This document shows, piece after piece, positions 26,178 through 35,099 of a stretch of 64,000 nucleotides of DNA (positions within the stretch are counted from its first letter, which is position 1; each line of letters starts with the position of its first letter). A program made the position numbers and the translations under genes. The DNA is from JANRLF01 sp033762815 (GTDB taxonomy: Bacteria > Bacteroidota > Bacteroidia > Chitinophagales > CAIOSU01): assembly GCA_033762815.1 (NCBI GenBank), contig JANRLF010000007.1, positions 62,001-126,000 on the forward strand, given 5' to 3'. The notes under the pieces are model-generated. The model saw only the letters and a program-made list of their open reading frames with translations. It searched no databases and had not been told where the DNA came from.

Positions 26178-27548
26178 ATGAATAAAACTATCGGCATAAT
26201 TGGGGCAGGACTAAGCGGCACATTGGTTGCCATTAATCTTTTACGGAAATCCACTGCCGATACCACCATTGTTTTGATTGAAAAGCAGCCTGAATATTTG
26301 TTCCGAGGCATTGCTTACCAAATGCACGCCTTGCATTTACCTTTAAATGTTCCCGTTAAAAAAATGAGCCTTTACGGGGATGATGCCGACCATTTCCAGC
26401 GGTGGCTACAGGTCAATCAGGAAAAATATGTAGAGGCATTGCCTGATATTGGCCCTGATGCCTTCGTATCAAGAGGTGTTTATGGCCATTATATAGAGGA
26501 TACTTTTCATGAGGCTCTTGGTCATTCCGAAGCCAAGCTTAAAATAGTTTATGGCGATGTTTTCGCACTAGATGCACAAGGGGAAGGGCTTACCGTGCGA
26601 TTTGCGGATGGTAAGTCAGTAACAGTGGACAAATTGGTACTAGCTACGGGCAACTTCGCTTCAGCCAATGTTCCCTTAACCGATAATAGCTTTTACGAAA
26701 GCGACCAATACCTAGCCTCTGGTTGGGCCGATGAAGTTCCCAAGAAAATTGATGCCAACGATGATGTGCTGGTATTGGGCATGGGCTTAACGGGGGTGGA
26801 TATCCTTTTGACCCTGAAAAGGATGGGCCATAAAGGCAAAATACATTTATTGTCAAGGAACGGATTGCTACCCAAAAGCCACGATGCAGTAGTAGACGTG
26901 CCCACCCCTGATAGCATGGCTTTTGGCAATACAGCCGCTAGTATCAGCAGCGGTTTGCGCAAAACCATCAAGGAATGGAGTGGCAAAGCCAATTGGCAAA
27001 GTATTTTGGATAGTGTTAGGCCCATCACCATACAGCTTTGGCAAAGTATGGAAGTAAGGGAAAAACAATTGTTCTTAAAATATCTGCGCCCACAGTGGGA
27101 CGTACACCGCCATCGAATTCCGAAAAGCTCGCAAGCCGTCATCGACCAGCTCCTGTCAGAAAACCGCCTGCAACTACATGCCGGCAGGCTACGACAGTTT
27201 TTGGCACAAGATGGCAAGACAACGGTGAGTTACCTTGCAAAAAATGGCCAAGGGCTCCAAACGTTTTCCGTTGACAAGGTAATCAATTGCACCGGCCCCA
27301 ATACCGATTATTCAAAGGTGCCTTCGCCATTGGTGAAACAATTACTCACCGATGGCTATGCCCAACTGGATGAGCTGAAGCTGGGCTATGTGTTGGACAA
27401 TAACGGTGCCCTAATCGATAGCCAAGGCGTAGCATCGCAAAAAATTTATACCATTGGCCCACCCAGGAAAGGCAGCCTTTGGGAAACGATTGCCTTAAGG
27501 GAAATACGGATGCAAGCCGAAGAATTGCCCAAAGTATTGCTTGATTGA
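26178..27548 (+). CDS. FAD/NAD(P)-binding oxidoreductase-like protein
   Basis: 456 residues. FAD-binding Rossmann motif GIIGAGLSGTLVAINLL at the N-terminus (about 5-21), and a second nucleotide-binding motif VLVLGMGLTGVDILLTL near residue 200. KLVLATGNFA and VINCTGPNTDYS are the ATG-type motifs of flavin monooxygenases. It resembles the NAD_binding_9/HydA-like group of FAD proteins, often annotated as hydroxyacylglutathione-unrelated FAD-NAD(P)-binding proteins. Substrate unknown. It is divergent from bshC, which suggests but does not prove a thiol or redox link. Confidence 0.8.
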   Translation: MNKTIGIIGAGLSGTLVAINLLRKSTADTTIVLIEKQPEYLFRGIAYQMHALHLPLNVPVKKMSLYGDDADHFQRWLQVNQEKYVEALPDIGPDAFVSRGVYGHYIEDTFHEALGHSEAKLKIVYGDVFALDAQGEGLTVRFADGKSVTVDKLVLATGNFASANVPLTDNSFYESDQYLASGWADEVPKKIDANDDVLVLGMGLTGVDILLTLKRMGHKGKIHLLSRNGLLPKSHDAVVDVPTPDSMAFGNTAASISSGLRKTIKEWSGKANWQSILDSVRPITIQLWQSMEVREKQLFLKYLRPQWDVHRHRIPKSSQAVIDQLLSENRLQLHAGRLRQFLAQDGKTTVSYLAKNGQGLQTFSVDKVINCTGPNTDYSKVPSPLVKQLLTDGYAQLDELKLGYVLDNNGALIDSQGVASQKIYTIGPPRKGSLWETIALREIRMQAEELPKVLLD

Positions 27549-27561
27549 TGCTTTGAATGAT

Positions 27562-27586
27562 AAAGAAATCCCGAGTGGGGTTTTAA
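27562..27586 (+). terminator. Probable terminator after the FAD protein gene
   Basis: AAATCCC (27566-27572) pairs with GGGGTTT (27577-27583, one G-U) around loop GAGT, with TTTT on the 3' side. Moderate strength. Confidence 0.5.
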
Positions 27587-27644
27587 GGCCGTGGGCTTTC
27601 TCCGCTTAGGGCTGGGCAGTTTTGGCAATTAATCAAAATACCGC

Positions 27645-28085
27645 TTACTGCCAGAACCAATTACGGGCACCCACCATAATCAAGATAAACGCCAAGGTAA
27701 AGAAAATGGTAGCGTTCTTGAATTTGGCAGTATAATCCAACAAGCGCTTGGCGCGAACGTGCCCTATGGTAATGAAAGCCACCGCCAGCAGCATCATGGT
27801 GATATGCTCCACGGCAATGAACCTCAATGCAGGGCTTTTCATAGTGGTGCCCATATCGTTGAATGCGCCACTCACGCTGGCCCACCAGCCATAAAGGATT
27901 AAGCCCAACAATAACTGGGTATGGGTAGTTATCAAAAGGTAAAGGCTCAAGCGTTTGTCAATCGCTTCATAATCCCTTCTGCCCACCCAGCCCATCAGGC
28001 ATTTTACAATATTGATAATCAATAGCGCAAACACGAAATAGCGCAATATGGAGTGTACTTGTTTTACAAATTCATAGGTTTCCAT
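27645..28085 (-). CDS. Conserved four-helix membrane protein
   Basis: 146 residues with four predicted transmembrane helices (about 12-32, 47-67, 88-108 and 124-142). Each of the first three helices carries or borders a histidine (His11, His55, His94 and His109). This pattern is seen in small b-type cytochromes and CopD-like proteins, but I cannot confirm heme binding. WVGRRDYEAIDKRLSLYLLITTHTQLLLGL is a well-formed conserved-looking block. Found alone; 22 bp downstream of the acyl-CoA dehydrogenase gene on the same strand, so possibly cotranscribed. Confidence 0.65.
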   Translation of the reverse strand: METYEFVKQVHSILRYFVFALLIINIVKCLMGWVGRRDYEAIDKRLSLYLLITTHTQLLLGLILYGWWASVSGAFNDMGTTMKSPALRFIAVEHITMMLLAVAFITIGHVRAKRLLDYTAKFKNATIFFTLAFILIMVGARNWFWQ

Positions 28086-28107
28086 AACTCAATGCAAGGT
28101 TTTGATT

Positions 28108-29907
28108 TTATACCAAATATTCAGCGGGCATTTCCAGTGTCAGTTTATCATTATTGGATAAACGCGCATGAAGGCCACGGGTTTTAGGCAATTCGTAGTT
28201 GAAATAATATTTCAAGGTATGTATTTTCCCTTGATAAAAATGCAGTTCATCGCCGCTTTGGCTTTTGCCCAGGGCTTCTGCCGCTACTACCCCTTGTTTC
28301 AGCCACTGCCAGCCAATCACCACATAGCCAAAATATTCTAAGTACAAAGTAGCATCGGCCAAGAAAACTTCGGGCCTATCCTGTTGCGCCAAGCCCATTA
28401 AGAACATGGTGACTTCCACCAGTTTGCCCTGTGTTTGCTCCAAAGCTTCGGCATAAGGCACCAGCATTTCATACTGCTTGGCTTTGGCAAGGGTTTCTTG
28501 CACCTCGGCACCCAATAGCATCAACGCCTGTCCACCTTTCATGGGTACTTTGCGCCCTAACAAATCCAGGGCCTGTATGCCCGTGGTACCTTCATAAATG
28601 GGGTTGATACGGGTATCGCGGTAATACTGCTGCAAGGGGAAATCATCGCAGAAACCAGCACCACCCAATACCTGCAAGCCATTGCTAATACTTTGTATGC
28701 CCATTTCGGCAGGGAAGGTTTTGGCGATAGGTGTCAACAATTCCAACAATAGGTTGGCCCGCTCCTTCTCCTCCCCTGTCGCCACATGCTCTATATCGGC
28801 ATACAAGCTGCACTGTGCTATCAATGCCTGCGAACCTTCCACCACCGCCTTTTGCTGCAACAGCATGCGTTTTACATCGGCATGTTCGATAATCAATGAT
28901 TGGGGCACATTCACGTCTTTATTGCTCAAAGGCCTGCCCTGGGGGCGCTCGTTGGCATACTCCAGCGAAGCATAATAAGCCCCTGATGCCAGCCCTGCGG
29001 AAATCATGCCTACTCCCAAACGGGCTTCGTTCATCATTTGGAACATATACGACAAGCCCCTATGCGGCTCCCCTATTAGCCAGCCCCTGCATTCGCCTTG
29101 CTCGCCTGCCATGATATGCGCAATCGGCGCGCCTTTGATGCCCATTTTGCCATAAGCACCTGCGGTAGTAACGTTGTTGAACACCAGTTGACCATTCTCC
29201 AAGCGGTATTTAGGAACGGCAAAAAGCGATATGCCCTTTACCCCGCCCGGTGCGCCCTGAATACGCGCTAAATAGAGGTGTACCACGTTTTCCACTGCAT
29301 CGTGGTCGCCACCGGAAATGTAGATTTTTTGGCCTTTGATAGTGTAATAACCAGCCTCGTTAGGGATGGCCGTAGAGGTAATATCTGACAGGGAGCTGCC
29401 CGCCTGTGGCTCCGTCAAGGCCATGGTACCCTGCCACTTGCCACTGTACATAGGGTCCAGGTAAATAGCCTTCAATTCCTCCGTACCAAAGGTATCAATC
29501 AAGTTAGCCGCACCTGCGGTTAGGAACGGAAAAGCGGCCGCAGCGGTATTGGCACTATGGAAAATAAGGCCTGCCAAGTTATACACCAACAAGGGCATCT
29601 GTTGCCCGCCAACCTCAAATGGCTTGGGCGCATTAATCCAACCACCTTCGCCAAAGGTTTTCATAATGTCCTTCACCACGGGGTGTACCTTAATGGTGCC
29701 ATCTTCATAATGGGGCTTGTCCTTATCCATTTCCACGTAGTAAGGAAACAGTAAGGTATCCGCTATTTGCTTGGCTGCATCCAAGGTCATTTCAAAAGTC
29801 TCGCGGCTATGCTCGGCGAAATAAGGGTATTGGGTCAATTGTTCGGCTTGGAACACCTCGTTCAGCAAGAAACGAAGGTTGCGCATGCTTACGTATTGTT
29901 TGGCCAT
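28108..29907 (-). CDS. Acyl-CoA dehydrogenase (large, C-terminal-extended type)
   Basis: 599 residues, the long type with an extra C-terminal helical domain (like DmdC/AcdB) rather than the usual 380. Visible: GTMALTEPQAGSSLSD (FAD-proximal active-site loop), YISGGDHD, GYMFQMMNEARLGVG-like MNEARLGVG, and RINPIYEGTTGIQALDLLGRK. The C-terminal part ends with a PAEYLV tail. It oxidises an acyl-CoA to the enoyl-CoA and passes electrons to ETF; substrate chain length cannot be told. No ETF or thiolase gene is adjacent. Confidence 0.92.
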   Translation of the reverse strand: MAKQYVSMRNLRFLLNEVFQAEQLTQYPYFAEHSRETFEMTLDAAKQIADTLLFPYYVEMDKDKPHYEDGTIKVHPVVKDIMKTFGEGGWINAPKPFEVGGQQMPLLVYNLAGLIFHSANTAAAAFPFLTAGAANLIDTFGTEELKAIYLDPMYSGKWQGTMALTEPQAGSSLSDITSTAIPNEAGYYTIKGQKIYISGGDHDAVENVVHLYLARIQGAPGGVKGISLFAVPKYRLENGQLVFNNVTTAGAYGKMGIKGAPIAHIMAGEQGECRGWLIGEPHRGLSYMFQMMNEARLGVGMISAGLASGAYYASLEYANERPQGRPLSNKDVNVPQSLIIEHADVKRMLLQQKAVVEGSQALIAQCSLYADIEHVATGEEKERANLLLELLTPIAKTFPAEMGIQSISNGLQVLGGAGFCDDFPLQQYYRDTRINPIYEGTTGIQALDLLGRKVPMKGGQALMLLGAEVQETLAKAKQYEMLVPYAEALEQTQGKLVEVTMFLMGLAQQDRPEVFLADATLYLEYFGYVVIGWQWLKQGVVAAEALGKSQSGDELHFYQGKIHTLKYYFNYELPKTRGLHARLSNNDKLTLEMPAEYLV

Positions 29908-30052
29908 TGGGTATGAATGTTATGAGGCTACAAATTAAACCAAAAGTGCTTGTACTGTCATATAATTTAGCCCTTACCGATAAAAAAATATAGCATAGCT
30001 TTTTTACCATCTTATAGCTATAGAGAACTTGGCCTTAAATCATCTCCTGCCA

Positions 30053-30232
30053 ATTTCGGTATAGTTTCAGTGGTGTTTCAGTGGTACTTCGGTGGTACTT
30101 CGGTGATGCTTCAGTGGTACTTCAGTGATGCTTCAGTAGTGTTTCAGTGGTACTTCAGTAGTATTTCAGTTTTGATTAACTAATTGTTTTTCAATTGTTT
30201 AAACACAAACAGGTTGATTTTTTCACTTTTTT
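30053..30232 (-). repeat. Element 2 of the dispersed 11-bp array family (minus orientation)
   Basis: Plus-strand 30053-30173 is eleven 11-bp units of form RCTTCAGTGGT, the reverse complement of the ACYACTGAAGY unit at 4257-4355. The leader lies on the minus strand at 30169-30232, again exactly 64 nt from the A6 start to the TGAAATAC that opens the array. It is the main content of the 427-bp gap between the acyl-CoA dehydrogenase and the nucleotidyltransferase gene. The rest of that gap (29908-30052 and 30233-30334) shows nothing recognisable. Confidence 0.85.
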
Positions 30233-30334
30233 CCATTCATTTGTGCCTTTCTGTTATGGTACTGATAGACCCTATGAACAATGAACGGTATTTAGGATGA
30301 AAAAAGCAAGCGGTAAGGTTTAGTGGGTATTAGA

Positions 30335-30655
30335 CTACGGATAAATTTGCTGACCTACCCTATTGATATGTTCCTGCACGTGGGTGTCAGCCCTTTCAAA
30401 AATCAAAACATCTACTTTATAAGGCAGCGAACTTTCTTCAAAATCAGCCTTTAAAGCAGCGATTTGCTGAACGTCAGGTGTTCCTTGTGTGATAGCCAAA
30501 TCAATGTCACTAAAAAGACGGTGCACGCCTTTGGCCCTACTGCCGAAAATTTTAACTTCTTGAATATCGGGGTACTTGCTTAAAATATTTTTTATGGCAA
30601 GCATATCGCGTTCCGTTAAACCTATAGCATTGCGCATTGTTTCCACGTTAGTCAT
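30335..30655 (-). CDS. MntA/MNT-type minimal nucleotidyltransferase (antitoxin of HepT-like pair)
   Basis: 106 residues. Nucleotidyltransferase fingerprint GSRAKG (38-43) with SDIDLAI (Asp50, Asp52) and a third acid in YKVDVLIF (Asp82). In characterised HepT/MntA pairs the nucleotidyltransferase AMPylates the HEPN toxin and so neutralises it. It overlaps the upstream HEPN-like gene by 8 bp. The catalytic residues look complete. Alternatively, an HI0073-like protein of unknown substrate. Confidence 0.82.
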   Translation of the reverse strand: MTNVETMRNAIGLTERDMLAIKNILSKYPDIQEVKIFGSRAKGVHRLFSDIDLAITQGTPDVQQIAALKADFEESSLPYKVDVLIFERADTHVQEHINRVGQQIYP

Positions 30656-31058
30656 TGAGTTTCATCGCCTCGCTTTCAAAAAACAATTTTAGCTCCTCCA
30701 AGGCAGGAAAAACGTGCAATCTCAAGGTTTTTTCCATTTGCTCGAATTTCTCTCCACTGTAATCATGCGATAGTTCATTGCGTATGTCAAGGCCATCTAT
30801 CAAGGCTTGGGGGCTTTGTATATACTCGCTTTGCGCAGCCAATCGGATGGTTTCCTTAGGCGATGGCTTAAAAGAAAAACCTTTTTCCAACAGAAAATCC
30901 TTCATTACCTTCCAAGCCAAATCCAAGGTAAACTTAAAGCGTTGCACCAGGCCATTGCGCTCCAATTCATTCAGATGAGGCTGTGCCAAGGCTTCTTCCA
31001 GTCGGGAAAATGCTTTTTGATAATTCTGGAAACGTTGTACCCACCTATGCTCTACCAC
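30648..31058 (-). CDS. HEPN/HI0074-type nucleotidyltransferase substrate-binding protein (HepT-like toxin)
   Basis: 136 residues from GTG 31058 (MVEHRWVQRF). A longer frame from ATG 31130 exists, but its start codon lies in a 20-bp palindrome and its extra 24 residues do not resemble the family. All-helical: FQNYQKAFSRLEEAL, then FTLDLAWKVMKDFLLEKG, and the HEPN-like RNELSHDY (Arg-x4-His) near the centre. HepT toxins of this fold are RNases; HI0074-like ones pair with HI0073-like nucleotidyltransferases. TAACTTTC, one base off the -7 motif, lies 12 nt before the GTG. Confidence 0.78.
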   Translation of the reverse strand: MVEHRWVQRFQNYQKAFSRLEEALAQPHLNELERNGLVQRFKFTLDLAWKVMKDFLLEKGFSFKPSPKETIRLAAQSEYIQSPQALIDGLDIRNELSHDYSGEKFEQMEKTLRLHVFPALEELKLFFESEAMKLND

Positions 31059-31110
31059 ACTATTCTTTCTGAAAGTTAACAAAAACCGATAAATGGGTGC
31101 TACACAATAT

Positions 31111-31130
31111 ATGCGAAATATCTTTCGCAT
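31111..31130. promoter_or_regulatory. Perfect 20-bp palindrome upstream of the HepT/MntA pair
   Basis: ATGCGAAA (31111-31118) and TTTCGCAT (31123-31130) are exact reverse complements around TATC. It sits about 50-70 bp upstream of the GTG start, where an autoregulating toxin-antitoxin complex would bind. The rest of 31131-31275 holds a weak CCCCG/CGGGG stem (31152-31169) and a degenerate GATACT-type repeat (about 31220-31245). Confidence 0.5.
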
Positions 31131-31275
31131 CTACCATACAATTTTGGTGAGCCCCGATTTACTCCGGGGGTAAACACTGCCGAACCAAAGCGATGGTATC
31201 GAACAAATTTCTTGCTACCCGATACTCGCTACTTGATACTAGATTTCCGTACTTTCATACCGAAAAACAGTCAGT

Positions 31276-32280
31276 ATGGAAAGAGTCTCCACGGCGGAGG
31301 ATGTTCGCTTGCTCAATGAACGTATCCATCAGGAAAGTGCCTTTGTGGACCGTATTATGGAAGAGGTGGGCCGCTCCATTATTGGGCAGCGATATATGGT
31401 AGAGCGTTTGCTCATCTCCTTGTTGGCCCAGGGGCATATTTTATTGGAAGGGGTGCCTGGGCTTGCTAAAACCTTGGCCATTAAATCCCTCTCGGCAACC
31501 ATGCACGGCAAGTTTAGCCGCATACAGTTTACGCCCGACCTATTGCCTGCCGACCTGATAGGCACCATGATATACAACCAGGCACAAAATGGCTTTATGG
31601 TAAAAAAAGGGCCCGTGTTTGCCAACTTCGTGCTGGCTGATGAAATCAACCGTGCCCCAGCTAAGGTGCAAAGTGCCCTACTAGAGGCTATGCAAGAGCA
31701 GCAAGTAACCATTGGCGAACATACTTTTAAGCTGGAAAAGCCCTTTTTGGTACTGGCCACCATGAACCCCATAGAACAAGAGGGCACCTATCCCCTACCC
31801 GAGGCACAATTGGACAGGTTCATGCTGAAAGTGGTAGTGGGCTACCCTAGCAAAGAGGAGGAAAAACTGATTATGCGGCAAAACGTGAGCCGTACCGAAG
31901 CGATTATCAACCAAGTGGTGAGCAGCGAAGAAATATTGAAGGCACGGGAAATAGTTAAGCTGGTGTACATGGACGAGCGTATTGAAAACTATATCCTCGA
32001 TATCGTGTTCGCTAGCCGCTACCCTGAAAAAATTGGCTTGGGCAACTTAAAACCTTTAATCGCTTATGGTGGTTCGCCTAGGGCAAGTATCAACTTGGCA
32101 CTGGCCAGCAAGGCACATGCTTTTATCAAGCGCAGGGGCTATGTAATACCGGAAGACGTGAAAGCTATTTGCCACGATGTGCTGCGGCACCGCATAGGCC
32201 TTACCTATGAAGCCGAAGCAGAAAATGTAAGCTCGGTGTCGATTATCAACGATATTTTGAACAAAGTATTAGTGCCTTGA
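31276..32280 (+). CDS. MoxR family AAA+ ATPase
   Basis: 334 residues. Walker A EGVPGLAKT (58-66), IQFTPDLLPADLIGT and the Walker B region FVLADEINRAPAKVQSALLEAMQE, then the arginine-rich ATMNPIEQEGTYPLPEAQLDRF sensor. MoxR ATPases act as chaperones for the VWA-domain proteins encoded with them. First gene of an eight-gene moxR-DUF58-bat operon; its stop overlaps the start of the DUF58 gene by 4 bp (TTGA). Confidence 0.95.
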   Translation: MERVSTAEDVRLLNERIHQESAFVDRIMEEVGRSIIGQRYMVERLLISLLAQGHILLEGVPGLAKTLAIKSLSATMHGKFSRIQFTPDLLPADLIGTMIYNQAQNGFMVKKGPVFANFVLADEINRAPAKVQSALLEAMQEQQVTIGEHTFKLEKPFLVLATMNPIEQEGTYPLPEAQLDRFMLKVVVGYPSKEEEKLIMRQNVSRTEAIINQVVSSEEILKAREIVKLVYMDERIENYILDIVFASRYPEKIGLGNLKPLIAYGGSPRASINLALASKAHAFIKRRGYVIPEDVKAICHDVLRHRIGLTYEAEAENVSSVSIINDILNKVLVP

Positions 32281-33149
32281 GCTTGGAAACCAAAGAACTG
32301 CTTAAGAAGGTGCGGAAAATAGAAATCAAGTCGAAGGGCTTGAGCAATCATATATTTTCCGGTGCCTACCATTCGGCTTTCAAAGGCAAGGGCATGTTGT
32401 TCAGCGAAGTACGCGAATACCAATATGGCGACGACATTAGGGCCATCGATTGGAACGTAACCGCCCGATTCAACCACCCTTATGTGAAGCTCTTTGAGGA
32501 AGAACGCGAGTTGACGGTGATGCTGCTTATTGATGTAAGCCAATCGTCCTTCTTCGGTACGCAAAAGGCCTTTAAAAGCGATATTATTGCAGAGATAAGT
32601 GCAGTCATTGCCTTTTCCGCTATCGTCAACAACGATAAAGTAGGAGTCATTTTCTTTAGCGATAAGATTGAAAAATTCATTCCGCCTAAAAAAGGAAGAA
32701 CGCACATACTGCGCATTATTCGCGAACTGGTAAACGTAGAGCCACAGCATAAGGGCACCGATATTGCCCAAGCCATCAAATACCTCAACCAAGTTACCAA
32801 GAAAAGGGCCATCGTTTTTCTACTATCCGATTTTTTGGCCGACGGCTTTCAGCATGCGCTCACCATCGCCCGCAAAAAACACGATATTACCGGTATCCAT
32901 CTGTTTGACCCCTTAGAAGCATCGCTACCAAACGTGGGCCTGATAAAGGTGCTGGACAGCGAAAGCGGAAGCAGTTATTGGGTGGATAGCAGCGATGATG
33001 AAACCCGGCAAAAGTACGAAGCCACCTATGAAGCAAAAATGCACCGATGTAAGTCAGCATTTCTAAAAGCCGGTGCCGACCTCATCAGTATCAGTACCCA
33101 AGCCTCTTATATACAAAGCTTGACCAAGTTTTTCAATAGCAGGGTATGA
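32277..33149 (+). CDS. DUF58 domain protein of the Bat operon
   Basis: 290 residues, started at TTG 32277, which overlaps the moxR stop. The DUF58 core has GMLFSEVREYQYGDDIRAIDWNVTAR and an embedded degenerate VWA fold: MLLIDVSQSSFFGTQ (DxSxS-like) and FLLSDFLADGF. It is normally found beside MoxR and is thought to be an inner-membrane-associated adaptor. The TTG start is unusual but is the only one consistent with the full GxLxxVREYxxGDD domain and the overlap. Confidence 0.9.
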   Translation: MSLETKELLKKVRKIEIKSKGLSNHIFSGAYHSAFKGKGMLFSEVREYQYGDDIRAIDWNVTARFNHPYVKLFEEERELTVMLLIDVSQSSFFGTQKAFKSDIIAEISAVIAFSAIVNNDKVGVIFFSDKIEKFIPPKKGRTHILRIIRELVNVEPQHKGTDIAQAIKYLNQVTKKRAIVFLLSDFLADGFQHALTIARKKHDITGIHLFDPLEASLPNVGLIKVLDSESGSSYWVDSSDDETRQKYEATYEAKMHRCKSAFLKAGADLISISTQASYIQSLTKFFNSRV

Positions 33150-34108
33150 AAAGGCGAGTGATTTTCATATTAATGTTGCAGTTGCTAACTATTACTGGGT
33201 GGGCACAAAGGAAAATTGAAGTAAAGGCATCCATCAGCCCCAAAGAAATACAAATAGGCGATTGGGTCACCTTGCAAATTGAGCTGACACACGGGAAAGA
33301 AGTAAAACTGTTATGGCCGCCCTTAAACGACAAAATCACTATAGATAGCAATAGGCATTTAACCATTATCAAGTCCGAAAAAATAGATACCATCATCAGC
33401 GATTTGGTAATGACACAAAAACGAATCCTTACCATATCGGCATACGATTCAGGCAACTACACGATACCCCCCTTGAAGTTTGCTTACCAGTATGCCGGCT
33501 CTGATAGTGTTTTTGAAACGGCATCATTGCCCATGTTGCTCGCAGTTAAAACCATTCCGGTAGGCGAAAATGCCAAGCTGAAGCCTGAAAAAGGCCCGGT
33601 GGGCGTATTGCCCTTTTGGTATGACAATAGCTATTATTGGGTGATTGGCGGTAGTATTCTGTTGATTTTGTTGAGTGTGGCTATTTTTTTGATAAAAGGT
33701 CGCCCCCGAAGGCAAAAGGAAAGGTTTATTGCCACGAGGCCTTCTACCGCCCATGAACAAGCTTTCGAAAGCCTGGAGCAGTTAAGTACTGACATGGCAT
33801 CAGCCAAAGTGCCCCCGCCGGTACTTTACGCCCAATTGTCAATAATCGTAAGGACTTATCTGGAACAACGTTATAGCATATCGGCCTTGGAGAACACTAC
33901 GGAGGAAATATTATTGGCACTAGCTCGCACCAATTTGGATTCCAAAGAGCGGCAACAGATAAAAGAACTGTTGGTGATTACCGATTTGGTAAAGTTTGCC
34001 AAAGCCGCAACTTTCGAAACCGAACTGAAACAGGGCATAGCAAAAGCCCAGCAAATGGTGGAGCGTACTGCCTATGAAGCACCCAGCATAAGCGAGGAAC
34101 ATGGATAG
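33146..34108 (+). CDS. Small BatD-like membrane protein between DUF58 and batA
   Basis: 320 residues. Signal peptide MKRRVIFILMLQLLTITGWAQ, an extracytoplasmic beta-rich region (about 21-140; EVKASISPKEIQIGDWVTLQI resembles the start of BatD Ig-like domains), one transmembrane helix (WVIGGSILLILLSVAIFLI, about 170), and a cytoplasmic helical tail with PPPVLYAQLSIIVRTYLEQRY. That tail pattern is shared with DUF4381-type Bat proteins. It probably docks MoxR/DUF58 to the membrane complex. Overlaps both neighbours (4 bp and 8 bp). Confidence 0.82.
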   Translation: MKRRVIFILMLQLLTITGWAQRKIEVKASISPKEIQIGDWVTLQIELTHGKEVKLLWPPLNDKITIDSNRHLTIIKSEKIDTIISDLVMTQKRILTISAYDSGNYTIPPLKFAYQYAGSDSVFETASLPMLLAVKTIPVGENAKLKPEKGPVGVLPFWYDNSYYWVIGGSILLILLSVAIFLIKGRPRRQKERFIATRPSTAHEQAFESLEQLSTDMASAKVPPPVLYAQLSIIVRTYLEQRYSISALENTTEEILLALARTNLDSKERQQIKELLVITDLVKFAKAATFETELKQGIAKAQQMVERTAYEAPSISEEHG

Positions 34109-35099
34109 CTGGGCTGAAATAGGATTTGCCAACCCCGGTATGTTTGGCTTATTGGTGATACCCATCGCCCTAGTGGTACATTATCAATTTACCCAACAAA
34201 AGCGGTATGCCACCTTTACGCTTTCTGATACCAAGGCATTTCAAAAATTGGCCAATTCAAAAAAGGGGAGTTTAAAAACGGCACTTTTTACCCTTCGGGT
34301 CATAGTGCTTTGCCTAATCATTATTGCATTGGCCCGCCCACAAAGCAAGTTTAAGGATAAAAGCATCACCGAGGGCATTGATATTATGTTGGTCTTAGAT
34401 GTTTCCAATAGCATGAAAGCCATGGATTTTAAGCCTGATAGACTGGAAGCCGCTAGAAGCTTGTCCAAGGAATTTATCAACCTTAGACCCAATGACCGTA
34501 TCGGTTTGGTGGCCTTTGCTGCGGAAAGTTACACCTTATGCCCTTTGACCATCGATCACCAAGTTTTACTCTCCCAATTAGATAGTTTGGATTATGGTTT
34601 TGTAAATGATGGAACTGCCATAGGCATGGGTATAGCCACGGCATTATCACGGCTGGAAAAAAGTGCCAGCAAAAGCAAAGTGGTCATTCTTTTGACGGAT
34701 GGCAGCAACACCGCTGGCCTTATCGACCCGAAAATAGCCGCACAGGCAGCGGTGCAGCTAGGTACTAGGGTATATTGCATTGGGGTAGGTACTAAGGGCA
34801 TTGCCCCCTTCCCAATTGTACTGGACGGCAAAACGTTTATAACCAATCAAGCAGTTGTAATGGACGAGCCCATGATGCAGTCTATAGCAACCATTACGGA
34901 TGGCAAGTATTTTAGGGCAACCGACAACCAAAGCCTGAAGCAGATTTATGAAGAGATAGACGAATTGGAAAAATCGAAACTACGGGTTACCTCTATGACC
35001 CAAGTAAGGGACATTTACTTTCCATTTGTCGCTATTGCCATACTGCTTTTGTTTATTGAAGTAATCAGCCGTTATACCTTTTTAAAAAGTTTGCCCTAA
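34101..35099 (+). CDS. batA: BatA, VWA-domain membrane protein
   Basis: 332 residues. Two N-terminal helices (about 15-30 and 60-80), a VWA domain with MIDAS motif DVSNSM (Asp100, Ser102, Ser104) and LTDGSNTAG later, and a C-terminal helix (FPFVAIAILLLFIEVI). Part of the Bacteroides aerotolerance (Bat) system, believed to form an envelope complex that protects under oxidative stress, though its biochemical role is not settled. Complete; a 1-bp overlap joins it to batB. Confidence 0.94.
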   Translation: MDSWAEIGFANPGMFGLLVIPIALVVHYQFTQQKRYATFTLSDTKAFQKLANSKKGSLKTALFTLRVIVLCLIIIALARPQSKFKDKSITEGIDIMLVLDVSNSMKAMDFKPDRLEAARSLSKEFINLRPNDRIGLVAFAAESYTLCPLTIDHQVLLSQLDSLDYGFVNDGTAIGMGIATALSRLEKSASKSKVVILLTDGSNTAGLIDPKIAAQAAVQLGTRVYCIGVGTKGIAPFPIVLDGKTFITNQAVVMDEPMMQSIATITDGKYFRATDNQSLKQIYEEIDELEKSKLRVTSMTQVRDIYFPFVAIAILLLFIEVISRYTFLKSLP

